Assembly (NCBI GenBank): GCA_905233585.1
Contig: CAJOFD010000002.1
Coordinates: 1-64,000 of the forward strand
DNA: 64,000 nucleotides
Direction: 5' to 3'
DNA from: an uncultured Bacteroidales bacterium
GTDB lineage: Bacteria; Bacteroidota; Bacteroidia; Bacteroidales; WCHB1-69
Shown: piece after piece, positions 8,711 to 18,178 of the stretch
Layout: each line of letters starts with the position of its first letter
Numbering within the stretch: the stretch's first letter is position 1
The notes under the pieces: model-generated
Databases searched by the model: none
The model's input: the letters and a program-made list of their open reading frames with translations, nothing else
What the model was told of the DNA's origin: nothing
Program-made: the position numbers and the translations under genes

Positions 8711-11014
8711 ATGAAAAAGAATCAGACCACGGAAAATACAAAGAAAAATGCGGTAGATAAGGATTCAACAAGCGTTAAATCAACTGTTTGTGAAAAAGAA
8801 CCCTTGTTTTTGAAAAAAGTGTTTTATATTTTGGCGGCAGTGGCATTTGTTGTCGTGCCGTTGTTGAGTCTGAATTCGGGTATGTCTGGTGATGAAAAAT
8901 CAAGTTATGTGCATTCTTCACGTGTATATGACTATTTTGCCAATGGAGATACTGCTGCTGTTAATACACAGGGCGACCCTCTTACACAAAATCTTGAATA
9001 TTACGGACAATCATTTGATAATATTACCTATTTGTTTATCAAATGGTTCCATATAGACAATCCTTACGAATTCAGACATTGTTGCAATGCTTTGTTGGGA
9101 TGGTGCATCGCTTTTATCATAGCCTTGTTGTTGGCAAAAACATGTGGTTACAGGGCGGCAATAATGGGTTTTTTGCTTTTGTTGCTTTCACCGAGATTTT
9201 TGGGACATTCATTCAACAATCCTAAAGATATACCATTTGCTTTAGGTTATACTTTTGCCATTTATCAAATGATTTTATTGGTAAGAGAATTGCCCAAAAC
9301 AAGTTGGAAAAGGTTGCTTTTTGTGGCATTGGGTATTGCTATTGCAAATTCTGTCCGTATAGGTGGTTTGATTTTGGTTGCCTATTTGTTTTTGTTCTGT
9401 GGCATTTGGTATTTCTTTGTCAATAAGGAATACAAATGGAATCAAGGCATGTTTTGGACAAAAGGTTTTATTCTTATTGGGAAATTGTTGCTGACAAGTA
9501 TTGTCGGTTATTTTGTCAGCATAGTGTTGTGGCCATATTTGCAACAGAGTCCTATTGCTCATGCCAAAGAGGCTTTGGATTTGATGGAACATTATAGTGT
9601 GAATTTGCGACAAGTATTTGAAGGAGTGAATATATGGTCTACCAATGCGCCATGGTATTATTTGCCGAAATATATTTTTATGACTATTCCTGAGGCGGTA
9701 ATCCTGGGGCTTTTGGCATTTTTGGTGTTCTTACCCAAAATTATCAAAAAACAGACAGGAATGATAACATTTATTGTTTTCTTCTCGTTCTTTTTCCCAA
9801 TATTCTATATTATTTACAAAGCATCAAATGTTTATGGTGGGTGGCGTCATGTTTTGTTTACCTATCCATTTTTGGTAACGGCTTCTGTTTTCGGTTGGAA
9901 TGCTTGGGCTGACAAGATGAAAGGAAATTGGAAATGGATAGTTTATGGCATTTTTGCATTGTTGTTGTTATTGCCTCTTGTTCATATTTGCAAATATCAT
10001 CCGCATGAATATGTTTATTATAATCAATTGTGTGGAGGTGTCAGCAAAAATTACGGTTATTACGAAATGGATTATTATCAGCATAGTACTCGTGCCGCTT
10101 CTACATGGTTGGACAATTATCTTGTTGAAAATAAATTAAAAGGAAATACGCCTGAAAAAATAAAAATATCCTCCAATGACCATAAGGCTATTGAATATTA
10201 TTTCAGAAATGATTCTGCAAAATATTATGAAATAGGCTATATTCGTTATTATGAACGTGGCAATTCGGATTGGGATTATGCTATTAGTATTAATACTTAT
10301 ATTAATGCTTACCAATTGCAGCATAACATTTGGCCTCCCAAAGGAACCATTCATACCATTGATGTGGATGGGAAGCCTATTGCGGCTATTATCAAAAGGG
10401 AAAACAAAGCCGATTATGAAGGGTATTTGCTAAAATCCAAATTGTCAGACGATAGTTTGTCTATGGAGGAACGTATAAATATTGTTTATGCCGCTATCGG
10501 CAAATATAGAGAAGCCTTGGCATACGATCCCAACAATGAGGCTGCTCTATCAAGTTTGGTGGAATTGTATTCTGGAACAACACATATTGATTCCATTGTT
10601 TATTTCACCGACCGTTTGGTGGAAGTATGTCCAAACGAAAATTTTATATCTTATGCTACCAATATTTATACGCATATATATCAAGCAACCAACAACAATG
10701 TTTATTTGAACAAAGTGTTTGAATTGTCCGAAAAAATGATAGGAATAAATCCATATTCGGCTCAAAATTATTACAATTTGGCCTTGATGTATGCAAGAAT
10801 AGGTAACCCAAATAGGGGCAATGTGATTATGGAAGATTGTATTAAGAAAATGGGACGGAGATTTGAATCACAATATTACCAAGCCATTTATTGGGCACAA
10901 ACGGGCAAGGCAAACGATGCTCTGGACTTATTACAAAAAATGACCAAAAAATATCCGGCACATGCAGATGAGTGTCAGGCTGTTATAAATCAAATACAAG
11001 GAATAAATAGATAA
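8711..11014 (+). CDS. Multipass membrane protein, GT39-like, with C-terminal TPRs
   Basis: The product (767 aa) has a charged cytoplasmic N-terminus (1-35), then about ten hydrophobic segments to roughly residue 435, and a soluble C-terminal half. The first membrane segment is followed by a GDEKSSYVHS loop, an acidic extracytoplasmic loop of the kind that holds the catalytic Asp in GT-C (family 39) glycosyltransferases. SPRFLGHSFNNPKDIPFALG is a likely family signature. Residues about 600-760 look like tetratricopeptide repeats (YGKYREALAYDPNN-type helices). I infer a lipid-linked-sugar-dependent transferase with an adaptor domain, but substrate is unknown. The PKD protein gene follows after 99 bp without a terminator, so the two may be cotranscribed. 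Confidence 0.6.
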   Translation: MKKNQTTENTKKNAVDKDSTSVKSTVCEKEPLFLKKVFYILAAVAFVVVPLLSLNSGMSGDEKSSYVHSSRVYDYFANGDTAAVNTQGDPLTQNLEYYGQSFDNITYLFIKWFHIDNPYEFRHCCNALLGWCIAFIIALLLAKTCGYRAAIMGFLLLLLSPRFLGHSFNNPKDIPFALGYTFAIYQMILLVRELPKTSWKRLLFVALGIAIANSVRIGGLILVAYLFLFCGIWYFFVNKEYKWNQGMFWTKGFILIGKLLLTSIVGYFVSIVLWPYLQQSPIAHAKEALDLMEHYSVNLRQVFEGVNIWSTNAPWYYLPKYIFMTIPEAVILGLLAFLVFLPKIIKKQTGMITFIVFFSFFFPIFYIIYKASNVYGGWRHVLFTYPFLVTASVFGWNAWADKMKGNWKWIVYGIFALLLLLPLVHICKYHPHEYVYYNQLCGGVSKNYGYYEMDYYQHSTRAASTWLDNYLVENKLKGNTPEKIKISSNDHKAIEYYFRNDSAKYYEIGYIRYYERGNSDWDYAISINTYINAYQLQHNIWPPKGTIHTIDVDGKPIAAIIKRENKADYEGYLLKSKLSDDSLSMEERINIVYAAIGKYREALAYDPNNEAALSSLVELYSGTTHIDSIVYFTDRLVEVCPNENFISYATNIYTHIYQATNNNVYLNKVFELSEKMIGINPYSAQNYYNLALMYARIGNPNRGNVIMEDCIKKMGRRFESQYYQAIYWAQTGKANDALDLLQKMTKKYPAHADECQAVINQIQGINR

Positions 11015-11113
11015 AAAACAAAATGGATACAACTTTTTTTGAAAAAGTTGCGTCAGTATAAATAAAGGAATATTGAAAATAAATTTTAGAATAATATATA
11101 AAACCAAGAACAG

Positions 11114-14100
11114 ATGAGGAAGTTTTTATTTATCAGCATCTTTTGCATACTTTCGTTGTATGCATCGGCACAGACCGCAAGTTTTACTTGGAGTTATACC
11201 ACAGGTACTCCTTGTCTTCCAACTTCGGTTATGTTTACCAACACAAGTACCAATCCATCAGGTATTACGGCTATTAATTGGAATTTTGGTGATGGTACTC
11301 CTGCCTATACTATCGTTGGGACAGATCCTACCCACCCATATACAACGGCAGGCAATTTCACCGTTGTGCTTACTGTTACCTATGGCAGTACAACAAAAAC
11401 TTATTCGGAAACTATTCGTATTGTAGAGCCATTAACGGCAACCTTCACAAAGGCCAATGATACGATATGTCCCGGTGAGACGGTTTCTTTCACTATGGTA
11501 CCGACAGCTCCTGCCACAACAAGTAGTTTTAGCGACTTTTTGTGGAACTTTGGTGATGGCGGTAATAGTAGGGTAGCCAATCCGACATGGCGTTATTTAA
11601 ACGCTGGTAATACCAGAATCAATTATACTGTCGGTTTGACTGTTACAGATATAAATGGTTGTGTTTCAACGTATAGCGAGCCGGATTTTGTATTCGTAAA
11701 AAACAGACCGGAGGTGAATTTCACCGTTGATGATTCTGTTTTTTGTTATAATGCAAGTCAGACAACAGGTACATCAACATTTACCAATTTAACTTCGGTA
11801 ACATCAAATAATACGTATCGGTGGTTTTTTGGAGCAATGTCTAATCCATTGAATACAAGTACTCAAGAAAATCCTACACAAGTATTTCCTCAAGGTAATT
11901 ACGATGTTTCTCTTGTGGCTACATCTACGGAGGGTTGTTCTGATACTTTGACAAAGACCAATTATATCAGAATGGTGAACTTCTCTGTAAAAAGGACTGT
12001 TTCAGATACAATTCTCTGTGAAGTAAACAATGACAATTCAGTTGTTACTTTCCGTGGTATCAATGGTGGTGGAACAACATACCACTGGCTTTTTGGTGAT
12101 GGACACGAAGGGCACTCTTCTGCCGGTCCTATTACTAATCGTTACAGACAAGCAGGTGATTTTACCGTGATTGTTACAGGTACGCATTTGACAGGTTGCA
12201 CTGCTAAAGATACCTTTATGATACATGTTACTGACGACAAACGTCCTTCTGCAGCCACCATTATAGATACCAATATGTGCGATCCTGCAACACCTGTTAT
12301 TTTTAAAAATAGTACACAATATCCTACAACCAATGATTTCGGTATGAAAAATACTTTGTGGTTGTTTGGTGATGGACAATCTGCTACGGGTGATTCTGTC
12401 GCCCATGCTTATGGTAGTTTCGGTGATTATACCATCACTATGGTACATACTACACCCTATGGTTGTACCTTGGATTCTACCTATTATAATGTTCATATAT
12501 TTGCAATGAAAGCGGCCGCTGCCGTAACAGATCCTGCACCACCAGATCCTCCACATGGTTGTGCTCCTCATACAGTAACTTTGGCTAATATACCAGATTC
12601 GTTAAAATCATCTTCTCCAATTACGGATTTTATTTGGCGTTGGAATTATGGTGTTGATAATTCAGATTCAACCAATTCAGGTTCTACAAGTCAAATTCAG
12701 CATACCTATAACGATACGGGTGTTTTTGCTGTCTATATCACATTGATAAACCAACAAGGTTGCCGCTATGATGTACCGGTTGCAACTATTATGGTAGGTT
12801 ATCCTCCATTAAGTGGTTTTGAATATGATTTTATACAAGGTTGTAAATCAGCAGTGGGTTTGCAAGTAAGGGCATACGACTCTTTAGATGCAAATGGAAA
12901 GTTGATAGCCAAAGTTCCAGCCAACAATTGGCAATGGTTAGATGACCAAGGCAATCCATTGGCAACAGGTGATACAACCTCGGTAAGTTTTTCATCTGTA
13001 GGCTATCAGCCGATAACCCTTGCACCTTCGCATAACGGTTGTGTAGGAACAGGACCGCGATATGATTCGGTTTGTTATGTTTGTCCTCCTATTGCAGCTT
13101 TTGATAATCCAAAGAACGATATGGCGGGCAATCCACCTTTGTTTTGTGAATACCCGTACATAGAGTTTGCCAAAAATCAAGATAACGTAATGGGTACAAA
13201 ATATATGTGGTGGTTTGGCGACGGCTCTCGTGGTACAATGTTCGAGCAACATACCGATACATTGACCAAAGACTCCAACGACCCTGTTTTCCAATATCCT
13301 TATGGATTGTTGGATAGTGCCACACACCCTGAACCCAATTATTTATATACCTTAAAAGGTGTTGTAATGGCAACCTTGTGGGCAATGAATGATGACTCTT
13401 TGGATCCGAATAGTCCGACATACAACCGTTGCGGATATTGCGAAGATATGACTACCCAACAAATCAATATTTCTGAAGCCAAAATGAATTTTTCCACCAA
13501 TTTAGGCAAAGAAAATATTTATGTTTGTGAAGGTGATAGTATTCAATTTTGGGATTCAACAGTTTCTACGCAAAATATAAGCATGTGGGGTTTCGGCTTT
13601 ACCAATGCCGGTGATACAGACCCAAGTCATTTGGTTCAACCGTATAATCAATATTTATCGTTGAATCCTTATTACCGTCCTGCGTATAGCATACAGCAAC
13701 CTCGTGGCGGTTATTGGGTAACATTCCCAAAACCAAATACTTATACCGTTCTTATGAGAGATACTTGTGATTTGGGTTGTATCAGATATGATTCTGTTCA
13801 CATAAGAATTTATCCGCGTAGTGTGCCGCAATTTGTTACAAGTCATGACAATGTACATTTTATAGGCAGAGATCAAAATCATGACAATTATTCTATAAGA
13901 GACACCTTGTGTGCAACCACTCCAGATACATTGTATGTTAGAGACCAATCATTTTCTCCATCTCCGTTTGATACCGTATCTATTATCGCATGGAAATGGA
14001 AACTGAACAATAATATAGATACTTCTTCATTGCAAAATCCTATGTTGTTGGATACATTCTATGGTTTGCACACTTTGGAATTGACGGTTACCAATGAATA

Positions 14101-16132
14101 TGGTTGCGATTCTACCGTAGCAGAAGAAGAACGTGTATTGACCAATGTGGTACAAGCCAATTACGCAACACAAGGACAACGCAAAAGATATTGTAACAGG
14201 GAAATCGTTACATTCCAAAATAAATCGAATGTATTACCATTGGCATTTAATACAAATACAATTATGCAATGTACTTGGGATTGGGGTGATGGAACACCAA
14301 CAGAGACACAATATATTACGAATAGTTCAAGGGGTTCTGACTTGTATAAACAACATGTTTATGATTTGCCCAATTTAAGTACAAAGGTGCCTGTAACCTT
14401 GACGGTTGAAATACAAGGTTCTACTTGTAAGGGAGTGTTTGTAGATACGATAGAAGTGAATCGTCCTATTGCAAGTTTTGATGACAACGGACACGTATAT
14501 CCTTGTATAGGTATAGGGCAGAATGTTTCATTCTGGAGTACATCTCAAGGTAATATCGTTAATTATGAATGGATATTTGGAGATTCTGCAAGTGGAAGTG
14601 CCGATACGGCTTTAGGACCGAACATGGATTCTGTTGTTCACTTCTATGCTTCGGCTGGAACTTATGATATTAACTTGGTTGTCATGGACGACTTGGGTTG
14701 TACGGACACGGCAAGTGCAATGGGACATGTTTTCATAGATGGTCCTGCTGGAACATTTACCTATTCACCATTTTCTGGTTGTATCAATCTGCGTGCCGAA
14801 TTTACACCGACAGTAAAGAATGTCGATACCGTTATCATTTCACCTGACGGTGGTTCTCAAATGACATTTACGGGTATGGCTATTAACAATACGCAACGAT
14901 ATACCTATCGTACTCCGGGAACCTATGTTCCGTATTTCTACTTGATAAAATGGACTAATAAGGGTGATGGTACAAAAGAACGTTGTGTTGTACAATGGAA
15001 CGGGAACGATACCATTTGGGCTATTGAAATGATACCCGATTTTGATACAACATCGGTTTATTGTTCGGGTGTGCCAATTACATTTGCTAATACTACGCAA
15101 ATCAATCCGAATTTATTGAGTTTGGATTCGGCCAAATGGGTGTTCTTTAGCGGTGATGACACAACTACTATGATAGACGGACAAAAACAATACGATTCTG
15201 CGGGAATATATCGTGTTTCTATGACTGGATATAGTAAAATGTGTTCCAAATCAAAGAATTATTATATTGAAGTTATTGATATTCCTGATTTGACATTTGT
15301 ACCGGATTCTGCAGGTGCTTGTGATGGTTTGGAAGTTGAAATTAAGATGAATGATTCTACCTATACCGATGTCCAATATGCCCGTATGGTTGATTGGCAG
15401 TGGACATTCAACGACGGCGAACAATTTTCAGGACATCCTATCCGTAGGGAATTTACGCAAACAGGAGATTATGCTTTTGAAGTGGAATTGACCTATACAC
15501 CTAAAAATTGTGTGAGAAAATATACGGACACCATTTCTGTAGCCGCCTACAAATCACCTGTGGCTGCCTTTACCCCAAATCCGACAGAAGCCAATGCAGG
15601 TGAAACATTCTCCTTTACCGATGCTTCAACACCAGGCGATGGACGTTTGGTAAAATGGACTTGGGAGTTTGGCGATGGCGTTCAAGATTCTACAACAGGC
15701 TCGAATGTTAATCATGTTTACAAAAATACTTCGGGATATATTACCGTTACTATGGTGGTAACCGATGAATATGGCTGTAAGAGCAATGCTGAAGAACAAG
15801 TGTTGGTAACAGAAAGTATGGCATTCCCGAATGCATTTACGCCCAATGGAACTTGTGAAGTGTCTCCGTGCCGCTTCTGCCCGATTGAAGATAAGGGATT
15901 CTTTAAAGAATTGAAAATGGAAGTTTACAACAAATGGGGTGCTTTGGTTTGGAAAAATAGTTGTAAAGATCCTGATTGCCCGTCTGTTTCTGGCGAATTT
16001 TGGTGGGATGGCCGCAACAAACAAGGCAATGTCGTTTCTGACGGTGTATATTATTGGGTACTCTATGGTGTGCCATTGTCAGAAACAAATACAATTATCC
16101 TCAACGGTTCTGTTACGATAATGAGTAACTAA
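11114..16132 (+). CDS. Giant PKD-repeat surface protein with T9SS type B sorting domain
   Basis: The product (1672 aa) begins with a signal peptide (MRKFLFISIFCILSLYASAQ). It is built of about a dozen PKD-like beta-sandwich repeats, recognisable by recurring W-x-FGDG motifs (WNFGDGTP, WLFGDGHEG, WWFGDGSRG, WDWGDGTP, WEFGDGVQ). The last ~95 residues are the gliding-motility-associated C-terminal domain: FPNAFTPNGT, then VYNKWGALVW, WWDGRNKQG and SDGVYYWVLYG. That domain directs export by the type IX secretion system and retention at the surface. Length and repeats suggest an adhesin-like or structural surface filament. Many cysteines could form disulfides. No enzymatic domain is visible. Confidence 0.88.
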   Translation: MRKFLFISIFCILSLYASAQTASFTWSYTTGTPCLPTSVMFTNTSTNPSGITAINWNFGDGTPAYTIVGTDPTHPYTTAGNFTVVLTVTYGSTTKTYSETIRIVEPLTATFTKANDTICPGETVSFTMVPTAPATTSSFSDFLWNFGDGGNSRVANPTWRYLNAGNTRINYTVGLTVTDINGCVSTYSEPDFVFVKNRPEVNFTVDDSVFCYNASQTTGTSTFTNLTSVTSNNTYRWFFGAMSNPLNTSTQENPTQVFPQGNYDVSLVATSTEGCSDTLTKTNYIRMVNFSVKRTVSDTILCEVNNDNSVVTFRGINGGGTTYHWLFGDGHEGHSSAGPITNRYRQAGDFTVIVTGTHLTGCTAKDTFMIHVTDDKRPSAATIIDTNMCDPATPVIFKNSTQYPTTNDFGMKNTLWLFGDGQSATGDSVAHAYGSFGDYTITMVHTTPYGCTLDSTYYNVHIFAMKAAAAVTDPAPPDPPHGCAPHTVTLANIPDSLKSSSPITDFIWRWNYGVDNSDSTNSGSTSQIQHTYNDTGVFAVYITLINQQGCRYDVPVATIMVGYPPLSGFEYDFIQGCKSAVGLQVRAYDSLDANGKLIAKVPANNWQWLDDQGNPLATGDTTSVSFSSVGYQPITLAPSHNGCVGTGPRYDSVCYVCPPIAAFDNPKNDMAGNPPLFCEYPYIEFAKNQDNVMGTKYMWWFGDGSRGTMFEQHTDTLTKDSNDPVFQYPYGLLDSATHPEPNYLYTLKGVVMATLWAMNDDSLDPNSPTYNRCGYCEDMTTQQINISEAKMNFSTNLGKENIYVCEGDSIQFWDSTVSTQNISMWGFGFTNAGDTDPSHLVQPYNQYLSLNPYYRPAYSIQQPRGGYWVTFPKPNTYTVLMRDTCDLGCIRYDSVHIRIYPRSVPQFVTSHDNVHFIGRDQNHDNYSIRDTLCATTPDTLYVRDQSFSPSPFDTVSIIAWKWKLNNNIDTSSLQNPMLLDTFYGLHTLELTVTNEYGCDSTVAEEERVLTNVVQANYATQGQRKRYCNREIVTFQNKSNVLPLAFNTNTIMQCTWDWGDGTPTETQYITNSSRGSDLYKQHVYDLPNLSTKVPVTLTVEIQGSTCKGVFVDTIEVNRPIASFDDNGHVYPCIGIGQNVSFWSTSQGNIVNYEWIFGDSASGSADTALGPNMDSVVHFYASAGTYDINLVVMDDLGCTDTASAMGHVFIDGPAGTFTYSPFSGCINLRAEFTPTVKNVDTVIISPDGGSQMTFTGMAINNTQRYTYRTPGTYVPYFYLIKWTNKGDGTKERCVVQWNGNDTIWAIEMIPDFDTTSVYCSGVPITFANTTQINPNLLSLDSAKWVFFSGDDTTTMIDGQKQYDSAGIYRVSMTGYSKMCSKSKNYYIEVIDIPDLTFVPDSAGACDGLEVEIKMNDSTYTDVQYARMVDWQWTFNDGEQFSGHPIRREFTQTGDYAFEVELTYTPKNCVRKYTDTISVAAYKSPVAAFTPNPTEANAGETFSFTDASTPGDGRLVKWTWEFGDGVQDSTTGSNVNHVYKNTSGYITVTMVVTDEYGCKSNAEEQVLVTESMAFPNAFTPNGTCEVSPCRFCPIEDKGFFKELKMEVYNKWGALVWKNSCKDPDCPSVSGEFWWDGRNKQGNVVSDGVYYWVLYGVPLSETNTIILNGSVTIMSN

Positions 16133-16181
16133 ACAAAGTACAAGGAATAAAAATTAAATATTTGAAATTGTATTCATTTTT

Positions 16182-16250
16182 AGGGACGATTATATCGTCC
16201 CTTTTTTTATAGACATCGGGTCTGCTAAAATATCCGTGTAGTTTGAAAGT
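16182..16250 (+). terminator. Repeat-borne terminator after the PKD gene
   Basis: A 9-bp stem AGGGACGAT / ATCGTCCCT (16182-16190 and 16194-16202) with a three-base loop is followed by a T run, 50 bp after the stop codon. Positions 16213-16250 then resemble 85-120, so terminator and flank form a repeat unit shared with the start of the window. Confidence 0.75.
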
Positions 16251-16661
16251 TGAGCATTTTTTTCATATTCCTTCGCCATATGCAGTGGCAACTTTTTCAA
16301 GAGAAGGAATTGTATTTATAGGGATACATGGAATGTGTTCGTAGTAGGATGGATAGAAGGGAACTAAAAAATACAACAAAAAAAAATTAAAAAATGAAAA
16401 CGTAAAGAAAAAAGTTGTATTTTTACATTATAGATTTTATTGTTTATAAAATCAACCCAATAAGCGAAAACATAGAATGATATATGAAATACCTGAAACA
16501 AAAGTATTTGTGATAGCGTTTTCTGCTTTCAGTTCTTATGATGATAAATAAATGATGAAAACAAACGTGGAAGTGCCTTTCCTTTTAGGAAAAAAACGAA
16601 CAAAAAAACAATAAAATTCAATCTTTTACGTTTTAAATGAACTGAAAAAATATTATAATCA
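16251..16661. other. Intergenic region before the toxin-antitoxin pair
   Basis: It contains a degenerate copy of the TAGGGAYRCA repeat module (about 16314-16341) and the left copy of an approximately 70-bp direct repeat (16360-16429). No ORF of note and no perfect -7 box was found upstream of the antitoxin gene. Confidence 0.5.
16360..16429 (+). repeat. Left copy of a 70-bp direct repeat flanking the toxin-antitoxin pair
   Basis: This A-rich segment, running from GGAACTAAAAAATACAAC to TTGTATTTTTACATT, matches 17249-17319 with only scattered differences and small gaps. The right copy ends in a good -7 box (TATATTTG), while here the corresponding bases are TATTTTTA, so the promoter has been lost in this copy. 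Confidence 0.65.
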
Positions 16662-16865
16662 ATGGCAACATATACAATTACAATCAATGAGCGGACCAAA
16701 CAAGGTAAAAGTCTGCGAGACTATTTGCAAGCACTGGGAATTATAAAAGATGAGAAAAAGAATCCCGAACAAACACTTACATTACATGCTATTGAAGAAG
16801 CGGAAAGTGAAGAATGTGTTGTTTGCGAGGATTTTGAGGATTATCTGAAAAAAGTGCATGTATGA
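16662..16865 (+). CDS. Antitoxin of a YafQ-type toxin-antitoxin pair
   Basis: The product (67 aa) is small and acidic toward the C-terminus (EEAESEECVVCEDFEDYLKK). It is placed as the antitoxin because its stop overlaps the start of a YafQ-family toxin gene (ATGA, 4 bp). The N-terminal TYTITINERTKQGKSLRDYL could be a short DNA-binding segment, but no named antitoxin fold is recognised. Such antitoxins bind and block their toxin and repress their own promoter. Identification rests on gene arrangement and size. Confidence 0.7.
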   Translation: MATYTITINERTKQGKSLRDYLQALGIIKDEKKNPEQTLTLHAIEEAESEECVVCEDFEDYLKKVHV

Positions 16866-17140
16866 GAAAAATTATATTTACATCTCAATATAAAAAAGAT
16901 TTGCATTTGGCGATTAGGCGTAATTTATCTGAAGAAAAATTGAATACGCTTATTAAAATGTTGGCGACAGATACTCCGTTGCCTGCACGAAATAGAGACC
17001 ATGCCTTGTCAGGAAGATTCGTCGGCTATAGAGAGTGTCATATTCAACCTAATTGGTTATTGATTTATAGTAAAGATGATGACCTGCATTTGTTGAAATT
17101 GATTAGAACAGGCTCTCATGCCGATTTGTTTGGCAAATAA
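16862..17140 (+). CDS. YafQ family (RelE superfamily) mRNA interferase toxin
   Basis: The product (92 aa) has the hallmarks of YafQ toxins: an N-terminal FTSQYKKDLHLAIRR helix, a central LPARNRDHALSG segment followed by GYRECHI, an LLIYSKDDD strand, and the C-terminal LIRTGSHADLF that includes the family's catalytic His. YafQ cleaves mRNA on the ribosome when its antitoxin is degraded. The length is normal and all motifs are present, so the toxin is probably functional. The pair sits between two direct repeats, suggesting arrival or duplication as a unit. Confidence 0.88.
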   Translation: MRKIIFTSQYKKDLHLAIRRNLSEEKLNTLIKMLATDTPLPARNRDHALSGRFVGYRECHIQPNWLLIYSKDDDLHLLKLIRTGSHADLFGK

Positions 17141-17202
17141 TGTAATTTTGGGGGATTGTTTCACCTTACGTTCTTTTCTGCCCATAAAAACAAATAAAAA
17201 AA

Positions 17203-17232
17203 TGTAGGGACGCACTGCGAGAATCCGAAGAT
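17203..17232. repeat. Degenerate module of the intergenic repeat family
   Basis: TGTAGGGACGCACTGCGAGAATCCG matches the start of the palindromic module best preserved at 57092-57118, but the second arm has decayed. Confidence 0.5.
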
Positions 17233-17248
17233 AAATATTTGTGTATAA

Positions 17249-17319
17249 GGAAACTAAAAAATATAACAAAAAAAATTGGAAAAAATGAAAAACTAAAGAA
17301 AAAAGTTGTATATTTGCAC
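17249..17319 (+). repeat. Right copy of the 70-bp direct repeat, containing a promoter
   Basis: This copy matches 16360-16429. It ends with TATATTTG (17309-17316), a perfect -7 box 71 bp upstream of the DUF2589 gene, so the repeat probably originated as that gene's promoter region. Confidence 0.65.
17309..17316 (+). promoter_or_regulatory. -7 box for the DUF2589 gene
   Basis: TATATTTG fits TAnnTTTG and lies 71 bp upstream of the start codon, inside the right direct repeat. Confidence 0.6.
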
Positions 17320-17387
17320 CGTTGTTTTATGCGTAAGCAATACAACTTTAATTAAATAAATTATTAACTAAAAAAACATAGATAATT

Positions 17388-17999
17388 ATGGCAGCAGATT
17401 TAGTTAGCGAATTGAATAGTTTGGATTTTTCCGCTTATATTGGAGGTCCAATGCAGGCCGCAGTAGATGCTCAAAATTCCGCAGCAATGGCTCAAGTGGA
17501 TTTTATTCAAAAGGTTGGATTAGAACCAACAGAATTGGATAACGATAATAATGTGGTAAAAAGTAAAGTTAGAATGGTTGATTTTACATATACCTCTAAT
17601 GATGGAGGAGTTGAAACAACTAAAACATTACAAGTACCTTTTTTAACCATGTTGTCTATTCCAGCATTGCGGATAGATGAAATGACAATTGATTTTAATT
17701 GTAAATTAAATTCAGTTGCAACAAGTCATGAAACTCAAGATGTGAGTGTTGGGGCATCTTTGAATCTTAATGTTTGGAAAGTAAAATTAAATGTAACGGC
17801 AGCATATAAGCAGTCAACAAGCAAATCAGAGCAAGTTGAGCGGACTTATTCTATGAGTGTTCATGTCAAGGTTGTTAATGATGAAATGCCAGCAGGTTTA
17901 GATCGTGTTTTGAATATTTTGGAAAATGAAATCAGAGCAGTATCTGAGGAGGAAGAAGCAAGTTCTGATTCACCTACAAATGCTAATCCAACAGAATAA
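17388..17999 (+). CDS. DUF2589 domain protein
   Basis: The product (203 aa) is recognised as a DUF2589 protein from its N-terminal pattern, a Gly-Gly-Pro after a short helix (YIGGPMQAAVDAQNSAAMAQ) followed by an FIQKVGLE segment. A beta-rich middle (about 55-110, with LQVPFLTMLSIPALRIDEM) and a second beta-rich half (SVGASLNLNVWKVKLNV then YSMSVHVKV) follow. The tail is acidic and Ser-rich. There is no signal peptide or membrane segment, so it is cytoplasmic. The family has no known function. It has its own promoter and a hairpin after it, and precedes a secreted beta-helix protein and two further uncharacterised genes, the second of which (20599) I recall as a common neighbour of DUF2589. 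Confidence 0.75.
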   Translation: MAADLVSELNSLDFSAYIGGPMQAAVDAQNSAAMAQVDFIQKVGLEPTELDNDNNVVKSKVRMVDFTYTSNDGGVETTKTLQVPFLTMLSIPALRIDEMTIDFNCKLNSVATSHETQDVSVGASLNLNVWKVKLNVTAAYKQSTSKSEQVERTYSMSVHVKVVNDEMPAGLDRVLNILENEIRAVSEEEEASSDSPTNANPTE

Positions 18000-18046
18000 T
18001 TACAAATAGGAAATCATTTAGCAAGAGTACATAAAATTGAATATGA

Positions 18047-18076
18047 TAGATAAAACCTTCTTTGAGGTTTTATCTA
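18047..18076 (+). terminator. Hairpin after the DUF2589 gene
   Basis: A perfect 12-bp stem TAGATAAAACCT / AGGTTTTATCTA (18047-18058 and 18065-18076) follows the stop by about 50 bp. No long T run follows, so it may be a weak terminator or an mRNA-stabilising hairpin. Confidence 0.6.
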
Positions 18077-18178
18077 TTTGAATATAAAAAGTTTAAATAA
18101 ATCTTTCAATATTGTTTATATTTTATAGTTTCATATATTAGAAGATTTATAATATTATTTATTTTATTATGATTTAAT

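Noticed and set aside
12038-12571. 177-codon minus-strand frame inside the PKD protein.
   Set aside because: It is opposite PKD repeats with clear FGDG motifs; no own promoter or protein family.
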